A DNA stretch of 64,000 bases from Drosophila persimilis (taxonomy: Eukaryota > Arthropoda > Insecta > Diptera > Drosophilidae). Positions 1-13,000 of the stretch are shown piece after piece. The stretch is from assembly GCF_003286085.1 (NCBI RefSeq), contig NW_020825345.1:186001-250000 (forward strand), read 5' to 3'. Positions within the stretch are counted from its first letter, which is position 1; the number at the start of each line of letters is the position of its first letter. The notes below the pieces were generated by a model. The model did not search any database, had not been told where the DNA came from, and was given only the letters and a program-made list of their open reading frames with translations. A program made the translations under genes and the position numbers.

Positions 1-1440
1 TATACAATATTAATTTTCCATTATTGTCGGGATTGTTTTTTTTTTCAAAAATTTTTGGCTTTTTGGTAGATTTGTAGATATTTTTATATTGCGGTCATCG
101 CCTGGTAAGTTCTCTAAGCCACACTCTCTGGCTATTTGCTATTTGCCACTCGCCACCTGCCACTTCCCCTCGGCATTTGTCAAATATTTTGTTTGGAAAA
201 TTGTTTAACTTTTGACCCCAACTCGGAACTCTTTCCTCGCTCAAATGTTTGACGCTCATTAGATGTTAATTGGGCAATTGTAAGCATCTTTGAGGCATCT
301 TTTGGCAAGTCCCCGCCTCGGGCCCACAGCCAACACCTTATTGATGTCCGCCCCATGATGGGAAAGGCGGCGGCAAGGGCAAGGGCAGGGGGCAGGGACA
401 GGGACAGCGGCTGCGCGGCGTTGAATCAAACTAATTAGGCGCAAACTTAATTAATATTTGATGAATTATTTGACCTTTTGTCTGATTACCATGGCTGCTC
501 GAAAGAAGAGCAAAAGGCACCGCACAACCTCTGGAAGTGGCCCTCGACATTGGCCCTGACAACCGACCGACCGAACGACCAGCCAGAAAGACAGAACAGA
601 CAGACAGATAAATAAAGAAAAACTTTTTAAGGATTTCTCTAAAATTGTGCTTCATTTGGCCGAGAGGAGAGGCTATGATAAGCTTGTCGCTAGGCAGGTT
701 GGGGGCACCACCAAAAGGACACAAAATTATACCTATGGGTGCGGGGAGTGCGGCATGCGGAATGCGGCATGCGGCACGCGGCATGGTGCGCTGCGGTGCG
801 CTGCGGTGCGGTGCAATTCAAATCATAAAACGGTAAGGTGAGACGAGGCGCAAAAGTTTTTTCTAATGTTTATTGGCGAAACTTTTGCATTTTTTACAAC
901 TTTTACAAAAAGTTTCCCTCGTAATTCTCTGTCGGTCTGTCTGTCTGTCTGTCTGTCGCCCTGTTGTTGCCTAGGCCCTGGTCTCCTGGTCATTTTGAAG
1001 TTTAAATTATACCCAGAGAAAGATAGAGATAGAGAGTGTATGGGCTGAGTGCCTGGAATCCAGCGATTGTCAGCACATTAGGCCTAAATGGAAGGAGAGA
1101 GAAGCCTTACTTCGAATTAAACTTTTATCGCATCAATTTGGAGACTTTTTCCCGCGTTGCCATGGCAAAGTTTCATTGTTGGAGAAATTCAGATATTAAT
1201 TCGTTTATTTAAATTTGTCCGACTCCAAGTCGCAGATAACGCCACGACCATCCATTTCGGGGATGGTCCGTATTTCCCAGTTAGTCCACCATCCATTTTG
1301 GATGTTCCTAAGCCACACGTTTCTGTGCGATAGTTAGCCGATTGTTTTCAAATGCAACCCTGAATAATTGTCATTCACAAGGAAAAAGTGGAAATTAGTT
1401 GGCTGTGCATATCGTCTCATAGAGCCCCACATTCGAGACG
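1..1440. other. non-coding 5' flank
   Basis: No convincing gene is seen. The short open frames lack good starts or codon bias. The stretch holds GC-rich direct repeats (about 361-415 and 745-820), a (GTCT)n tract at 935-957, and AT-rich DNA on either side. A plus-strand GTAAGT at about 104 has no recognisable exon in front of it. From about 1380 the sequence becomes the likely 5' leader of the small membrane-protein gene. Confidence 0.6.
935..957. repeat. (GTCT)n microsatellite
   Basis: Tetranucleotide tract read directly from the sequence, about 23 bp. It creates Val-Cys-Leu-Ser repeats in an overlapping open frame that should not be taken as coding. Confidence 0.9.
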
Positions 1441-1508
1441 TTCGCATTCAGCGTTCAGCTTTAGTTCAAATCGTATTGTCGGTCGAAATCTTATTGTGCT
1501 CAAACAAA

Positions 1509-2092
1509 ATGTCTCCATCTGCTCTTGCCTTGGTCCTGTACAATGTACTCCTCTATTTGGTGGCATCGGATATCAAGGCAAATGTAGGAGGTAAGTGCTA
1601 CATTTTATTCCCAAAGGTTTCGGGCTCTGAAAACCCCCTCTCGTTTCCAGATGAGGGCGACAGCCAGTATACCATTGTCCACCTCATAAAGACCGTGGGA
1701 AAGTGGATGATGAATGGCACAATGGATGAGACATCCAGCGAGTTCGGGGACATGTTTTGGACCATAAACGCTGGGGTAAACCTACTGCTACTAGTGCCGA
1801 CTTTTGTCCAGGTATTTCACAGGAATTTCACTGATCAAAGAGCCACTGATTCAAGGGCCTCTTCCCCCATCAACAGCACCTCGGACTCCGAACCTGGATA
1901 GTGCCAATGGTCTATATCTGTAACTTGTTCGTCTTGCACCGCCTGCTGGTGTATTGCCTGCTAGCGGCTTTGACACTCTGGCGGCAGGAGATGTACAATA
2001 GTTTCTCAATGCTAATCGTCTGCAGCCTGTGCATGACTTGTCTTCACTTGGCCCTGATCTGTAGGTCCATGAAGTTCGCCGTGGTGGAATAA
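1509..2092 (+). CDS. small multi-span membrane protein, three exons
   Basis: Three exons, 1509-1590, 1651-1811 and 1877-2092, join to 152 codons plus a TAA stop. Intron 1 (60 bp, phase 1) has a GAG|GTAAGT donor and a TTTCCAG acceptor. Intron 2 (65 bp, phase 0) has CAG|GTATTT and CAACAG. The start is the first ATG after a CAAACAAA leader, which fits the Drosophila start context. The protein has a hydrophobic N-terminus (residues 5-19, signal peptide or anchor), an acidic loop with one N-G-T sequon at 49-51, then hydrophobic stretches at about 63-81, 88-115 and 123-143. The last is cysteine-rich. I do not recognise the family. The regular splice sites and the long open exon 3 support a real gene. 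A membrane location is inferred from hydropathy only. An alternative reading keeps intron 1, which is in frame and open, giving a 20-residue insertion. Confidence 0.72.
1591..1650 (+). other. intron 1 of small membrane-protein gene
   Basis: GTAAGT...TTTCCAG, 60 bp. The length is a multiple of three and no stop codon occurs when it is read through in phase 1, so retention would not break the frame. Confidence 0.7.
1812..1876 (+). other. intron 2 of small membrane-protein gene
   Basis: GTATTT...CAACAG, 65 bp, phase 0. Reading through it ends at a TAG at 1899-1901. Splicing instead joins two hydrophobic segments and opens 71 more codons, which is the main argument that it is removed. Confidence 0.65.
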
Positions 2093-2093
2093 A
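2088..2093 (+). terminator. AATAAA poly(A) signal overlapping the stop codon
   Basis: AATAAA overlaps the TAA stop (2090-2092) of the small membrane-protein gene. If used, the 3' UTR is only about 20-30 nt. A second AATAAA lies near 2242. Confidence 0.45.
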
Positions 2094-2286
2094 TCCTGAA
2101 CAAGTCCTGACCTATGATCAAATGACCGTCTTTAAGTGGGTTACCGTGCCCGTGCCCGTGCCCGTTCCAGTTGCCCCGCATCCGACATCCGTCACCGGCT
2201 TAGCCTTGCCACAGCTACAAATACTGGGCCATCGGTTCAACTAATAAATATCCCAGAGAACGCACAGAGGTATCCTCAGATACAGG

Positions 2287-2308
2287 CACACACACACACA
2301 CACACACA
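2287..2308. repeat. (CA)n microsatellite
   Basis: About 11 CA units, read directly. Confidence 0.95.
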
Positions 2309-2367
2309 GATACTTGCACGAACATGGACAAATGAATCGCAGCTGAACTGTGGCAGAGGCTGGAGCA

Positions 2368-2425
2368 GGGACAGGGGCAGGGGCAGGGGCTGGGGCTGGG
2401 GCTGGGGCTGGGGCTGGGGCAGGGC
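2368..2425. repeat. GGGGCT/GGGGCA hexanucleotide array
   Basis: Interspersed GGGGCA then GGGGCT units. At least four G4 runs occur in close succession, so the plus strand could form a G-quadruplex. It translates as Gly-Trp-Gly on + and Pro-Ala-Pro on -. Confidence 0.9.
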
Positions 2426-3410
2426 AATGGGGAAATAAAACCATTAAATATTTGCGGTTAAACGCACCAAAAACAAACCGCACAAGTAAATCATATCCAG
2501 AGTAGACATCGGACATGCCAAGGAATTTCCTTTGCTCTACTCTTGTACGCAAAAATATTAGATTAGAAATTAGGATAGCCAAGGACATGGACAGGAATTG
2601 GGGCTGGGATTTGGATAGGGGATGGGGATGGGCAGGCAGCAGACCAGAACGCCATTTACTTGAGCATGCTGGGGGTGGGGGTGGAAACACGAGCAGGAAA
2701 CCAGTTACCCAACGGCCTGCCAAAAATTCCAAATGGGCCTGGTCCATGGGCGAGATGCATAAATCATTGGAACTGACATTTCACCATTTCACTGGATTTG
2801 TATATATGCTAAAGGTTGTCCAAGTACCCAGAATCGGGGGCTGAAAGACGTCCAGGTCCCTCGTTCTCATGTGGGGTCGGGCGAGGGGAGAGAAATTTGC
2901 CTAAGAGATTTGTCGATTTCCTCAAACGGCAGGCCCAGCTCTCAAGTGGAAGAACTAGTTCTGTGAGCGCGCTCTATTAGTTCCGCACGGCGCCATCCCT
3001 AGTCCAGTGGCCGCGGGGCAGGGGCACCGCAACACACAAAAACTGAGCCACATAAATCATTTTGCAATTGAATGCGAACGACGCTGACGGACGTCCGACC
3101 AAAGTGGAGGAGGGCGCTGGGCCTATGACTGTGGACCGTAGCAAAAAGTCGACAGTGGACAGTCGACAGCAGCGGGTGGAGAGGCATTTCGATTTGGCTG
3201 GGAGTGGTGTGGTGTGGTGTGGGCTGTTCCTGGTGTTCTACTCGCAAGTGGGTCAGTCGAACGCTAATCGGGTTAAATGCTAGCTAAAAGCCTGCGTTCA
3301 GCGTCCGGCGTCTATCGGAGCTGCCAACTCTTTTTGTGGCGGGCAAGTGTTGGCTAACGCAGCAATCGAGGCGAAGCATTCTTAAAGAGTTGGCAGGACT
3401 GTCTGCTGTC

Positions 3411-3423
3411 CAGCTGTCAGCTG
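3411..3423 (+). promoter_or_regulatory. paired CAGCTG E-boxes upstream of Trxr-2
   Basis: Two CAGCTG hexamers sit one base apart (3411-3416, 3418-3423), about 65-75 bp before the Trxr-2 start codon. The second, TCAGCTGAT, resembles the E-box core-promoter motif common at fly housekeeping promoters. No TATA box is seen. The transcription start is probably within 3420-3460, which is inference. Confidence 0.4.
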
Positions 3424-3481
3424 ATTTGTCACATTTCATTTCATAGTTTGTGCTTTTCCATAACTTTCCGTAACACCGTAA

Positions 3482-5026
<1,545 letters not shown>

Positions 5027-5066
5027 ATTTTACCCTAGTATTTTACAATGATTTCACAAAGAGTGG

Positions 5067-5072
5067 AATAAA
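5067..5072 (+). terminator. poly(A) signal of Trxr-2
   Basis: AATAAA 41 bp after the stop codon, the first one downstream, giving a short 3' UTR. Confidence 0.7.
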
Positions 5073-8000
5073 CAAGTCCAAAAAACTTTACAGTTTCCAG
5101 GGACTGCCCCCACCTCATTACAGATGGCAGAGTCAGAGTGCGTGCACCCTGTGGGTCCTGTGCCCGACACTCTCCAGGCCATGTAACACGTAACACATGC
5201 TCTGTTTCGGCTCCGGTCAGGGCCGGACCCGCTCTGGGGAGGACCCACCGGGCACTGCCACAAAAAGCGAACTCAAACTGACAATTTTGCGCAAAACGAA
5301 GACTAATTGTCTGGCACTTGACTGGCACACTTCACGCACTGCTTGAGGAGCACCCACAGGGCCCAGGACTGGACCTAGACCACGTCGCTCTCCCTCCCTC
5401 TCTCTCGCTGATGGACAGCACCCGAAACACACGTTCTGCTGATTTGACACTTCAATATAAATGACACCCCGGAAAAGCAGAGAGAGAGCGGAGAGAGAGG
5501 AGAGATCTGGGGGCGAATGGCTGGCAATTCTCAGGGCGTTTGCATTTTTGACATATGAAGTTTTAATTTATGAAGTTCTTCAAGAAGGGAAAAAAAACGC
5601 CGTTCTGTGCTACTTTTGGAGGTGGTCCCCGTTTTCATATCCGATTCGTATCTTTGACCCAGAATGGCGCCATAAACTGTGCCACAAAAACACACTCCCA
5701 CACACACACACACAGAGGAAAACACTTTCCCGGGCTGCTCGTGGCATGCAACAACACAGGGGATCTCGGTATAGAAAAAATTTTGATTAATGTTTACTTC
5801 CGATTTGCATAAATCTTGCTTTAGCATTTTTTGGGGCCAATTTCGACTGCTCTCTCCCTTTCGGCCTCTTTCTTTCGGCCGTTGCTTTGTTATAAATTAT
5901 TTTTTTATTGCAGCATCCAGCTCCGTCTCGTCGGAGGGCGAAGGACGAAGCACGAAGGACGAAGGACCGTATGGTCCCCGGTTAAATTGTTTGCCTCGGC
6001 GTTATTTATTCGTTTGTTTGTGCCGGTCATCAGGAGTGGCCACCGCCTGGCAGCCAGGTGACCAGGTGGTTCTCGTATCCGGGTCAAGGCGCCAGTGCAG
6101 TGGATGGCAGTACAGTCGCCGCTTTAGTGTTACAGCCATAACTTTTCGATTAGCTTTGCCAACTCATTTAACAAATGGTCTTTCTGGCTGACAGTAAGAA
6201 AATATAACAAATTCTATCCCCGAGAAAAGAAGAGAATCGCCTGCACTCGTGCTCGTAGTTTCCATTGCAACACCTTGGAATCATAAATTGTGACCTGACC
6301 TGACCGCCCCGAGATCCAGCTGAAGCTCCAGCATCAGCTGCAGCTGCTGGACATGGAAGGGCACGGGCACGGGCACGGGCATGGGGATCGGGGCACGGTG
6401 CACGGGCCAGTGAAAGTTTTGCTCTGCTCTTCCAAAAGTTGGGCTGTAAGTTAAAGCACCCGCGGGTAATTCGATAAAGCGTAAAATTTTGCACTTAAAC
6501 TATTTTCATCTTCTGTTGCACCCCAGCAGCCAGCATCCAGCATCCAGCAGCCAGCAGCCAGCATCGGGTACCATCTTTCCCCATCGTTCTGGCATTTGGC
6601 AATTGCATTGTTGCTCCCATTATTGTTCTCCGGGTTTTCGGTTCTTGTCAGCTTGACCTGTTCCGGAGTGCCAGGAGCTGGAGCTGGAGCTGGAGCTGGA
6701 GAAAAGTCTTGAATTACAATACACTGCAAGTGCGGAAAGTTTTCTCTCTGATTGCGTGTCCAAGTGGCTGGGCCAGGGCCAGGGCCAGTGCCGAGTCGTT
6801 GCTCACTTTGTGGCCAACTGCCACACGGCTTGATTGAGTGCTCTCGAGTGCGAAACTGTACAGGAAATGTTTTCGGGAGCTGTAGCTGTAGCTGTAGCTG
6901 AGACATTGGCCAGTTAATCGGATGCGATATGGAAAGCAAATCTCGTTTCGGGACAATGGCAGGCGAGCCTTCCGGCCGCCCCTCGTTGGCTTACAAAATT
7001 GTGCAATCAGCGCCGGAACAAAAGCCTCTGTAGCCCACTTCCCTGCCTTGCCTCGCTCGCTGTGCCAATAGACTAAAGTAAATTAAGAATCTCATTTAAA
7101 TTAATCCTCATTGAGGGTACTTGGGACTGGCCTGCGCCGCTCTCTCTCTCTCTCTTCATCGACGTGGTCCCTGTCCCTGTCTCCACTTCTGCACTCTGCT
7201 GTTGTCGTTCTCATCAACGCATTACAAACAATTCCACTTAAGGCACGCAGCCACAGCAGCTTGTGGTTTGTTGCATGGTGGCATACTCGTGTACTCGTAT
7301 ACATATACACACACATACATATACCCAGCTTAAGTCTTGTTCAGCAATTTAGAATTTTTAAATCCTATTAAATTTTGCAATCACCAATCGATTTGTTTGC
7401 CTTGGCCAGGACGGAGCCGGGCAGGGCCTGGCAGGTGGTGCCAGAGACTCTGGCACCAACTCGGTCTCGTACTCGTACTCGGACTCGGACACGTTCCACA
7501 CATTGGCCAAGTCAAAGGGCTTTCAATGATTCAATAGTTTAATTTCGAATTTCCATGCAAATAAACAAATATCCATTAGATACAGTTACAGATACAGATT
7601 CTAGTGCCGATACCCGTGCCCGAATGGGAGATGAAGGGCTTTGAAGGGCAGGAAGCAGAAAGGCCAGGAGCAGGAACAGGAATGGCTTTCTATTTAGTTT
7701 AGTTATTAAATGTATCCATTTCCATTTACCAAATTATACGAGTGCCACAATTGTTGTTCTGTCCGTCCGTCTGTCCATCCGCCTGCCTGTCTGTCTGTTG
7801 GTCCTTCTGTTCTGTTTGCCATTGTTCTTCCCGGCTTCGCAAATGCATCTGCTCAGATCTAACTTTATCTCCATCTCCAGCTCCATCTCCATCTCCATCT
7901 GCATCTGCATCTGAAATCTGTATGCCTCGTGCATATGTAATTACACAAAAGTTGGTAATGTGTTGATTATTTGATGTATTTAGGTAATTTTGCAAGCTCT

Positions 8001-9039
8001 TCCTTCAATTGCCATTATTTAATTACATTTTCAGCTTTAACGTGGCACTGGCAGTCGCAGTGGCAGTGGCAGTGGCCATCTGTCTATTGTATTTTGCGGT
8101 CAGTTTGTCATTCTTCTTGTCCGGAGATTGAAGAAACCAGGGAACCCAAGTCAAAGCGAGGCATTTCTGTCTGTGTTGATTGCATTACATCTCCATATCA
8201 TGGCTGTGGAGGCTCTGGCCTTATGCGATAGACACTTGCACTTGATGATAATTCCATATGATATTTTTATTCAATTAAAACAGAGTAATTCAAATGAAAA
8301 TTGCTTATCGATTGCTGTGGACATTAATTGATTACTTTCGGCCATTCGGCGTGGCCGGTCTCTGCTCTTTGGCAGCGTTTTGCTGGTCAGGCTTCAAGCC
8401 CAATCCCACGTGGTGGGGTCTATTAACGCACGGAAACCACAAAAGTTGCCAGTTTTCTTCTCAAGTGCACTTCAGCGAGTGTTTAAATCGTGTGTGCCGT
8501 AATTTAATTTCATAAAAGCAATTGTACTTCTGCTCTTGCTCCTCCTCCTGCATCTCCTCCTCTCCAGTCCTGCCTCGCCACAAAGTTTGCTCGCATTCAC
8601 AGAATGACAAAACGATGTGGTGGCCAGGAGGAATGTGGCAAGAACTCAACTAGCAGCGAGAGTGCGTTGCAGGGATGGCCGCGTGACTGCGAGGCAGGGC
8701 TATCGCTGGCTCGTGCTCGGGCAGGCTCCCATCTCTGTGGCCAGGGCCAGGACGAGTGTATTTATTTTGTTTTTTAATGCCAACGCCAAGGGCCGCCGCC
8801 GCCAACAGAGAGGGAAGAGGGGACAGGGGACAGGGGACAGGAGACAGGAGACAGATGGGGAAGTATTTTCATTGTCTTGTTTGCCAGCCAGCGACGAGCG
8901 AGAGTCGCATATTTGACATTGGACTTGTGTGCGCTCCGATAGCGTGCCAGCCAAAACATCACAAATGGCTGGCAACTCTGGCAAGCCGGCCGGCAAACAC
9001 ACAGATACAATCGCGACACATAATTGCGAGTGTTTACTC

Positions 9040-9080
9040 TGTGTGTGTGTGTGTGTGTGTGGCTGTGTGTGTGTGCGCGT
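9040..9080. repeat. (TG)n microsatellite
   Basis: Interrupted TG tract of about 40 bp. Confidence 0.9.
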
Positions 9081-9235
9081 TGATTTCTCTCTTCTTTTTG
9101 TCAAATTTTTTTGTATTTTTGTGTGTGCGTGGAGTCAACACACACGGCGTATGTGCAACGTGTGGTAAATACAACTGCCAGAGGCAGTGCCAGAGCCAAA
9201 GCCAGATGGAAAGAGAGACTCACACGTACAGGGTA

Positions 9236-9293
9236 GAGGGTGCACGGTGCAGGGTACAGGGTGCAGGGTGCACGGTGCAGGGCCCAGGGAAGA
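9236..9293. repeat. GGTGCA/GGGTGCAC minisatellite
   Basis: Variant units of 6-8 bp around GGTGCA and GGGTACA, about 58 bp. They give Cys-Arg-Val-Gln-Gly repeats in overlapping frames. Confidence 0.8.
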
Positions 9294-9822
9294 CAGAGAC
9301 ACATCATTTATGCACAAACGTTGCCAACTTTGCTTACAACAAATGCTGCAGCAAAGTTGCAAGTCGCGACTAGCGACTGCCTTTTAGGGGGCTGGGGGTG
9401 TGGTGGTGTGGAAATCGGTGGCAGGCAAGAGATACGGAGATGCGGCACACATGCGAACGAGTGCAACAATGCCATGGAATTGTAGAAACAAAAGTAGACG
9501 CAGAGACAAAAAGAATTCGCGTTTTAAGCATTTTCAAATTAAATTAAAAATGGCACCAACAAAACGTGAAAACCGCCAGATAAAGAACGAAGGAAAAGCG
9601 CCGCCAAAGAGGGAAAGCAGAGCAGGAAAATCCAACGGAAAGTTGGGGGGCAAAGACAAAAAAAAGAAGAAGGAAAAAACGAATAAAACGTTGGCATGGA
9701 ATGGAAATGGAAAAGCCGCCTTTGAAGTTTTTCTGATGCTTGAGCACTTTTAGTTCCTTTTGATTATTTGAAGAGGCGGCTGGCGGTTGGCGACGGTCCT
9801 GCAAGGAGCGCAGGCGGTGGAC

Positions 9823-9840
9823 GGGGGGGGGGGGGGGGGG
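9823..9840. repeat. poly(G) run of 18
   Basis: Eighteen consecutive G on the + strand. Length may be unreliable in sequencing. Confidence 0.9.
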
Positions 9841-10000
9841 AGGGGGCCTAGACAAAAGCCGCATAAAAGTTGCATTCTCAAGTTGTTGCCGGTTGTGCAA
9901 AAGGTTTCAGATGAAATATGGATACAACCATCAGCCGCTCCGTGATTCCCGATTAAAGCAATCTTAACCTTTATCAATAATTCACGTACTCCCCAGTGGT

Positions 10001-13000
10001 GGTCGTCCCTGCCTTTGGGAAGAGAACTCCCATTGTTCTGGGGCACGTGTCGTGTCATAATCAGCAGGGAAGAAGGCCACCAAAAGAAGGAGGAAGGAGC
10101 TCCTTGCATTCGATGGCTGCCCGATCTCGTATGATTCTCTCGAAATTTTCTAATTTACGCTTTTCTTTTTCCGGGGGCTTTCCCTTTGACTTTGGTTTGG
10201 TTTTTGTGCGGTGGTGCTGCCGCTGCCGCTGCCGATGCTGGTTGCAGTTTTCCAAGCGGAAAATTTGTCATTGTTGCCATTGCGTTTATTAATTAATTTG
10301 GCCGACCGAATGTCTCTCTGTCTCTCTGTCTCTCTGTCTGTCTGTCTGTTCTGTCCGTGTGGGCAATACATATTTTGCACATGAGTGAAATTGAATAGTT
10401 GTTTGGCTGTTTTGGCTGCAATTCTGCATAATTTGCCATGGCCATTGCCATTGCCATGGCATCGCATCGTTCATTGAATCATGCATGGCAGGGTCGAGAC
10501 AACTCGCCGAGGCGTATGACAAAGAGAGAGAGAGAGAGAGTTTTTTAGGCCAGAATGAGCAGTGACCGCACCGCCCACCTACCACCGCCCACCTACCACC
10601 GCCCACCGCCCACCGCCCATTGGTTATGCATAATTTAATCAATTCTAAAGGTAAATTGAGTTCTAATTGAATGTCTTGTCCTGTCTCCTCGTCGCCTCGT
10701 CGCTCGTCTCCCGCTTGGGCCTATCCGTAAGTCAACAACCTATTAAGTCGCACTCCTGCCAACCGTAGACAATGATTCCTGTTGTCATGTCATCAGAACT
10801 TGCTCCATACATCTGGGAAAATCATTTTCTGCTTTTCTTTTCTTTTCTTTCTCTATTTTCATTTTGAGACAACCACAAAACCCAACAAAAAATGCCATCA
10901 AACAGTCTAAAAAAGTTCTGCCCTGGAATGTGTCCTACACTCGGCTTTTTTTGCACTTCTTCTTTCTCATCGCAAACAAGCCTTTTGTTATATGAGAAGC
11001 CTGGTCCTGGTCCTGGTCCTCGTCCTGGTCCTCGTCCTGGTCCTGCTACTGGGCCCCAGACACATGGTAAACATGTCAAATTGACGGCCTGCGAAGTGAA
11101 AGCGACGTCAGCCCGGCAGCCAGCCAGCCAGCCCCTCCGATGGCCAGCCACGCCCATGGGTTCTCCCCCGGTGTCTGCTTTCCATTTTTTTTAACCCATT
11201 TTTTGCTGCTCCTGCTGCTCCTGCTGTCGTTGCCGCCTCTGCCTTTGTCTTTCGTGGTGTGAATTATTAAAAGCCACAGAGCACAACGTCTAAATTAGCA
11301 GGAAGCAGCAGCCAGAAGCCAGAAGCCCCAGCAGCCCCCAGAAGAAAGGAATCAGTGGCAGCAGCAGATCCCGAAGAGAGGAATCACTGGCAGTGGCAGT
11401 GTGGCAGAATGCTCTAGCATTGTTTCACTTTCAGCCAAATGCAATCATCATCATCGTCGTCGTCGTCGTCGACGTCGTCATCATCATTATGATTATGATT
11501 ATGATTATTGTCATTGTCATAGGCGGGCACGGCACGGCACCCACTCCGGCGGCCACGTTGCGCCACGTTGTGCGGCGTCTCCATGTCCTCTCGCCTGTCA
11601 CTCATTCGCATAAACAGTTAATTATGCATAATATGCATTTTGCTGTCATGTTGTGCAATTTTTACCGCCCTCTGTGCTGGTGGGCCACCAGCTACCCCGC
11701 CTTGAATTTTTATTAGTCGCCCCCCACACACACTTCTCCTCGTCCTCGTCCTCGTCCTCTTCCTGTTGTTGTTGTTGCTGCTGTTGCTGTGGCTGTGTCG
11801 CGCATAGCGGTAATGTTTTTAATGCGTTCATTTGTGTGGGTGTCGGTGTGAGTATCTGCTTATCTATGGCTGTGTGTTTGTTGTGTTTGTGTTTGTGTTT
11901 GTGTCCGTTGCGGTGCGTTGGGTAATTGGCAGCCGGTAATTTAATGTACAGCGATGCAACATCATTAGGACGAAGAGTTGCAACAGCAGCAGGGGCAGCA
12001 GGGGCATCAGGGGCAGCAGCTGAAGCTGGTTGGTTCGTCGAAGGAGCTGCCGGCTTAATTGGAGGCAAGCTGCAGCTCTGAATCGTCGGTGGAAAACGTA
12101 TGGTGTGGCGATAGCTTAAAAAGGATAATCGAACAAGAGAGTACCCCCCACGGGGCGAGGCCAGTGCCGAAACGTATGCAGAAAACAGTATAAAAAGGAT
12201 AAAGGATGGCGGACGGAGGACCAGCAAAGCGATTTGCATAGGGGAGGAGCGGGCGGTTCGAGTGGTCGGTTAGCATAAAATTCACTTTAGCATTTCCGAT
12301 GGCTGGCCATTTTTGCGTGGATCGCGTTTAAACTAGTGCCACAAACTGCTGCTGACAATTATTACATCCGCAGGACATTCCCATTCCCCGCCATCCCCCC
12401 CCTGACAGAAGGAGAGACAGGAAGCGGGGACACACCCACATGGAAACACACACGCACACACATTCACAGAACGGAAGTCGAAGAATGGCATGCCATGGCA
12501 TGCCAGGGAGACGGAGACGGTGAGGGAGAGGAGAGCAGGGGGGGGCACATAAGAGAACTAACACGCCCGGACACTCCCCTCGAAAGGAGCTCCAAAAAAA
12601 AAACAACGAGAAATGGAGCGAGCAAATTAAAAAGGAAGAGGAAACGCATAAAAAATGGCGACGATTGAATTTAAATGTCCGGCCACTTGAGCCAGAATTC
12701 GGGCGTTGCGAGTCGTGTCATCCCCGCACCGTGTGTGGGTGGCTGGTGGGGGGGGGGTCGATGAGTTCATTTCCTTTTCCTTACCTCCCACCGCCTCGGC
12801 CGCCCCGGCCAATGTGCATTTGAGTAAGTCACGGGCGGAGGCCGTTTCCTTGGATCTCCTTGGCTGGCTCCAGTCCGGTCTGGTCCGATCCGGTCCCGTT
12901 CTGGTCAGTTTGGTTCGTCTGGCATTACGTGGAAAGTAGGCTGTTAATATGCATGACCGTGTGCCTCGAGTGGGGCCGGGCTCCTTTTACGGAGTACGTA

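Larger units (their letters stand above)
2093..3410. other. intergenic stretch with hexanucleotide repeats
   Basis: This holds CCGTGC repeats (2144-2165), a CA tract (2287-2308), GGGGCT/GGGGCA arrays (2368-2425), and GGGATT/GGGGAT relatives near 2600-2635. Open frames on both strands here are translations of these repeats. No gene was recognised. Confidence 0.7.
5073..10000. other. repeat-rich non-coding region
   Basis: No gene was recognised. It contains CA/TG tracts, GGGCAC repeats (6356-6386), GGAGCT repeats (6674-6701), TGTAGC repeats near 6880, CTCCAT/CTGCAT repeats near 7870-7915, a GGTGCA-type minisatellite (9236-9293) and an 18-base G run (9823-9840). Open frames here are low complexity and mirror each other on both strands, as repeats do. 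It may be intron of the large minus-strand gene or intergenic; its next exon was not found. Confidence 0.6.
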
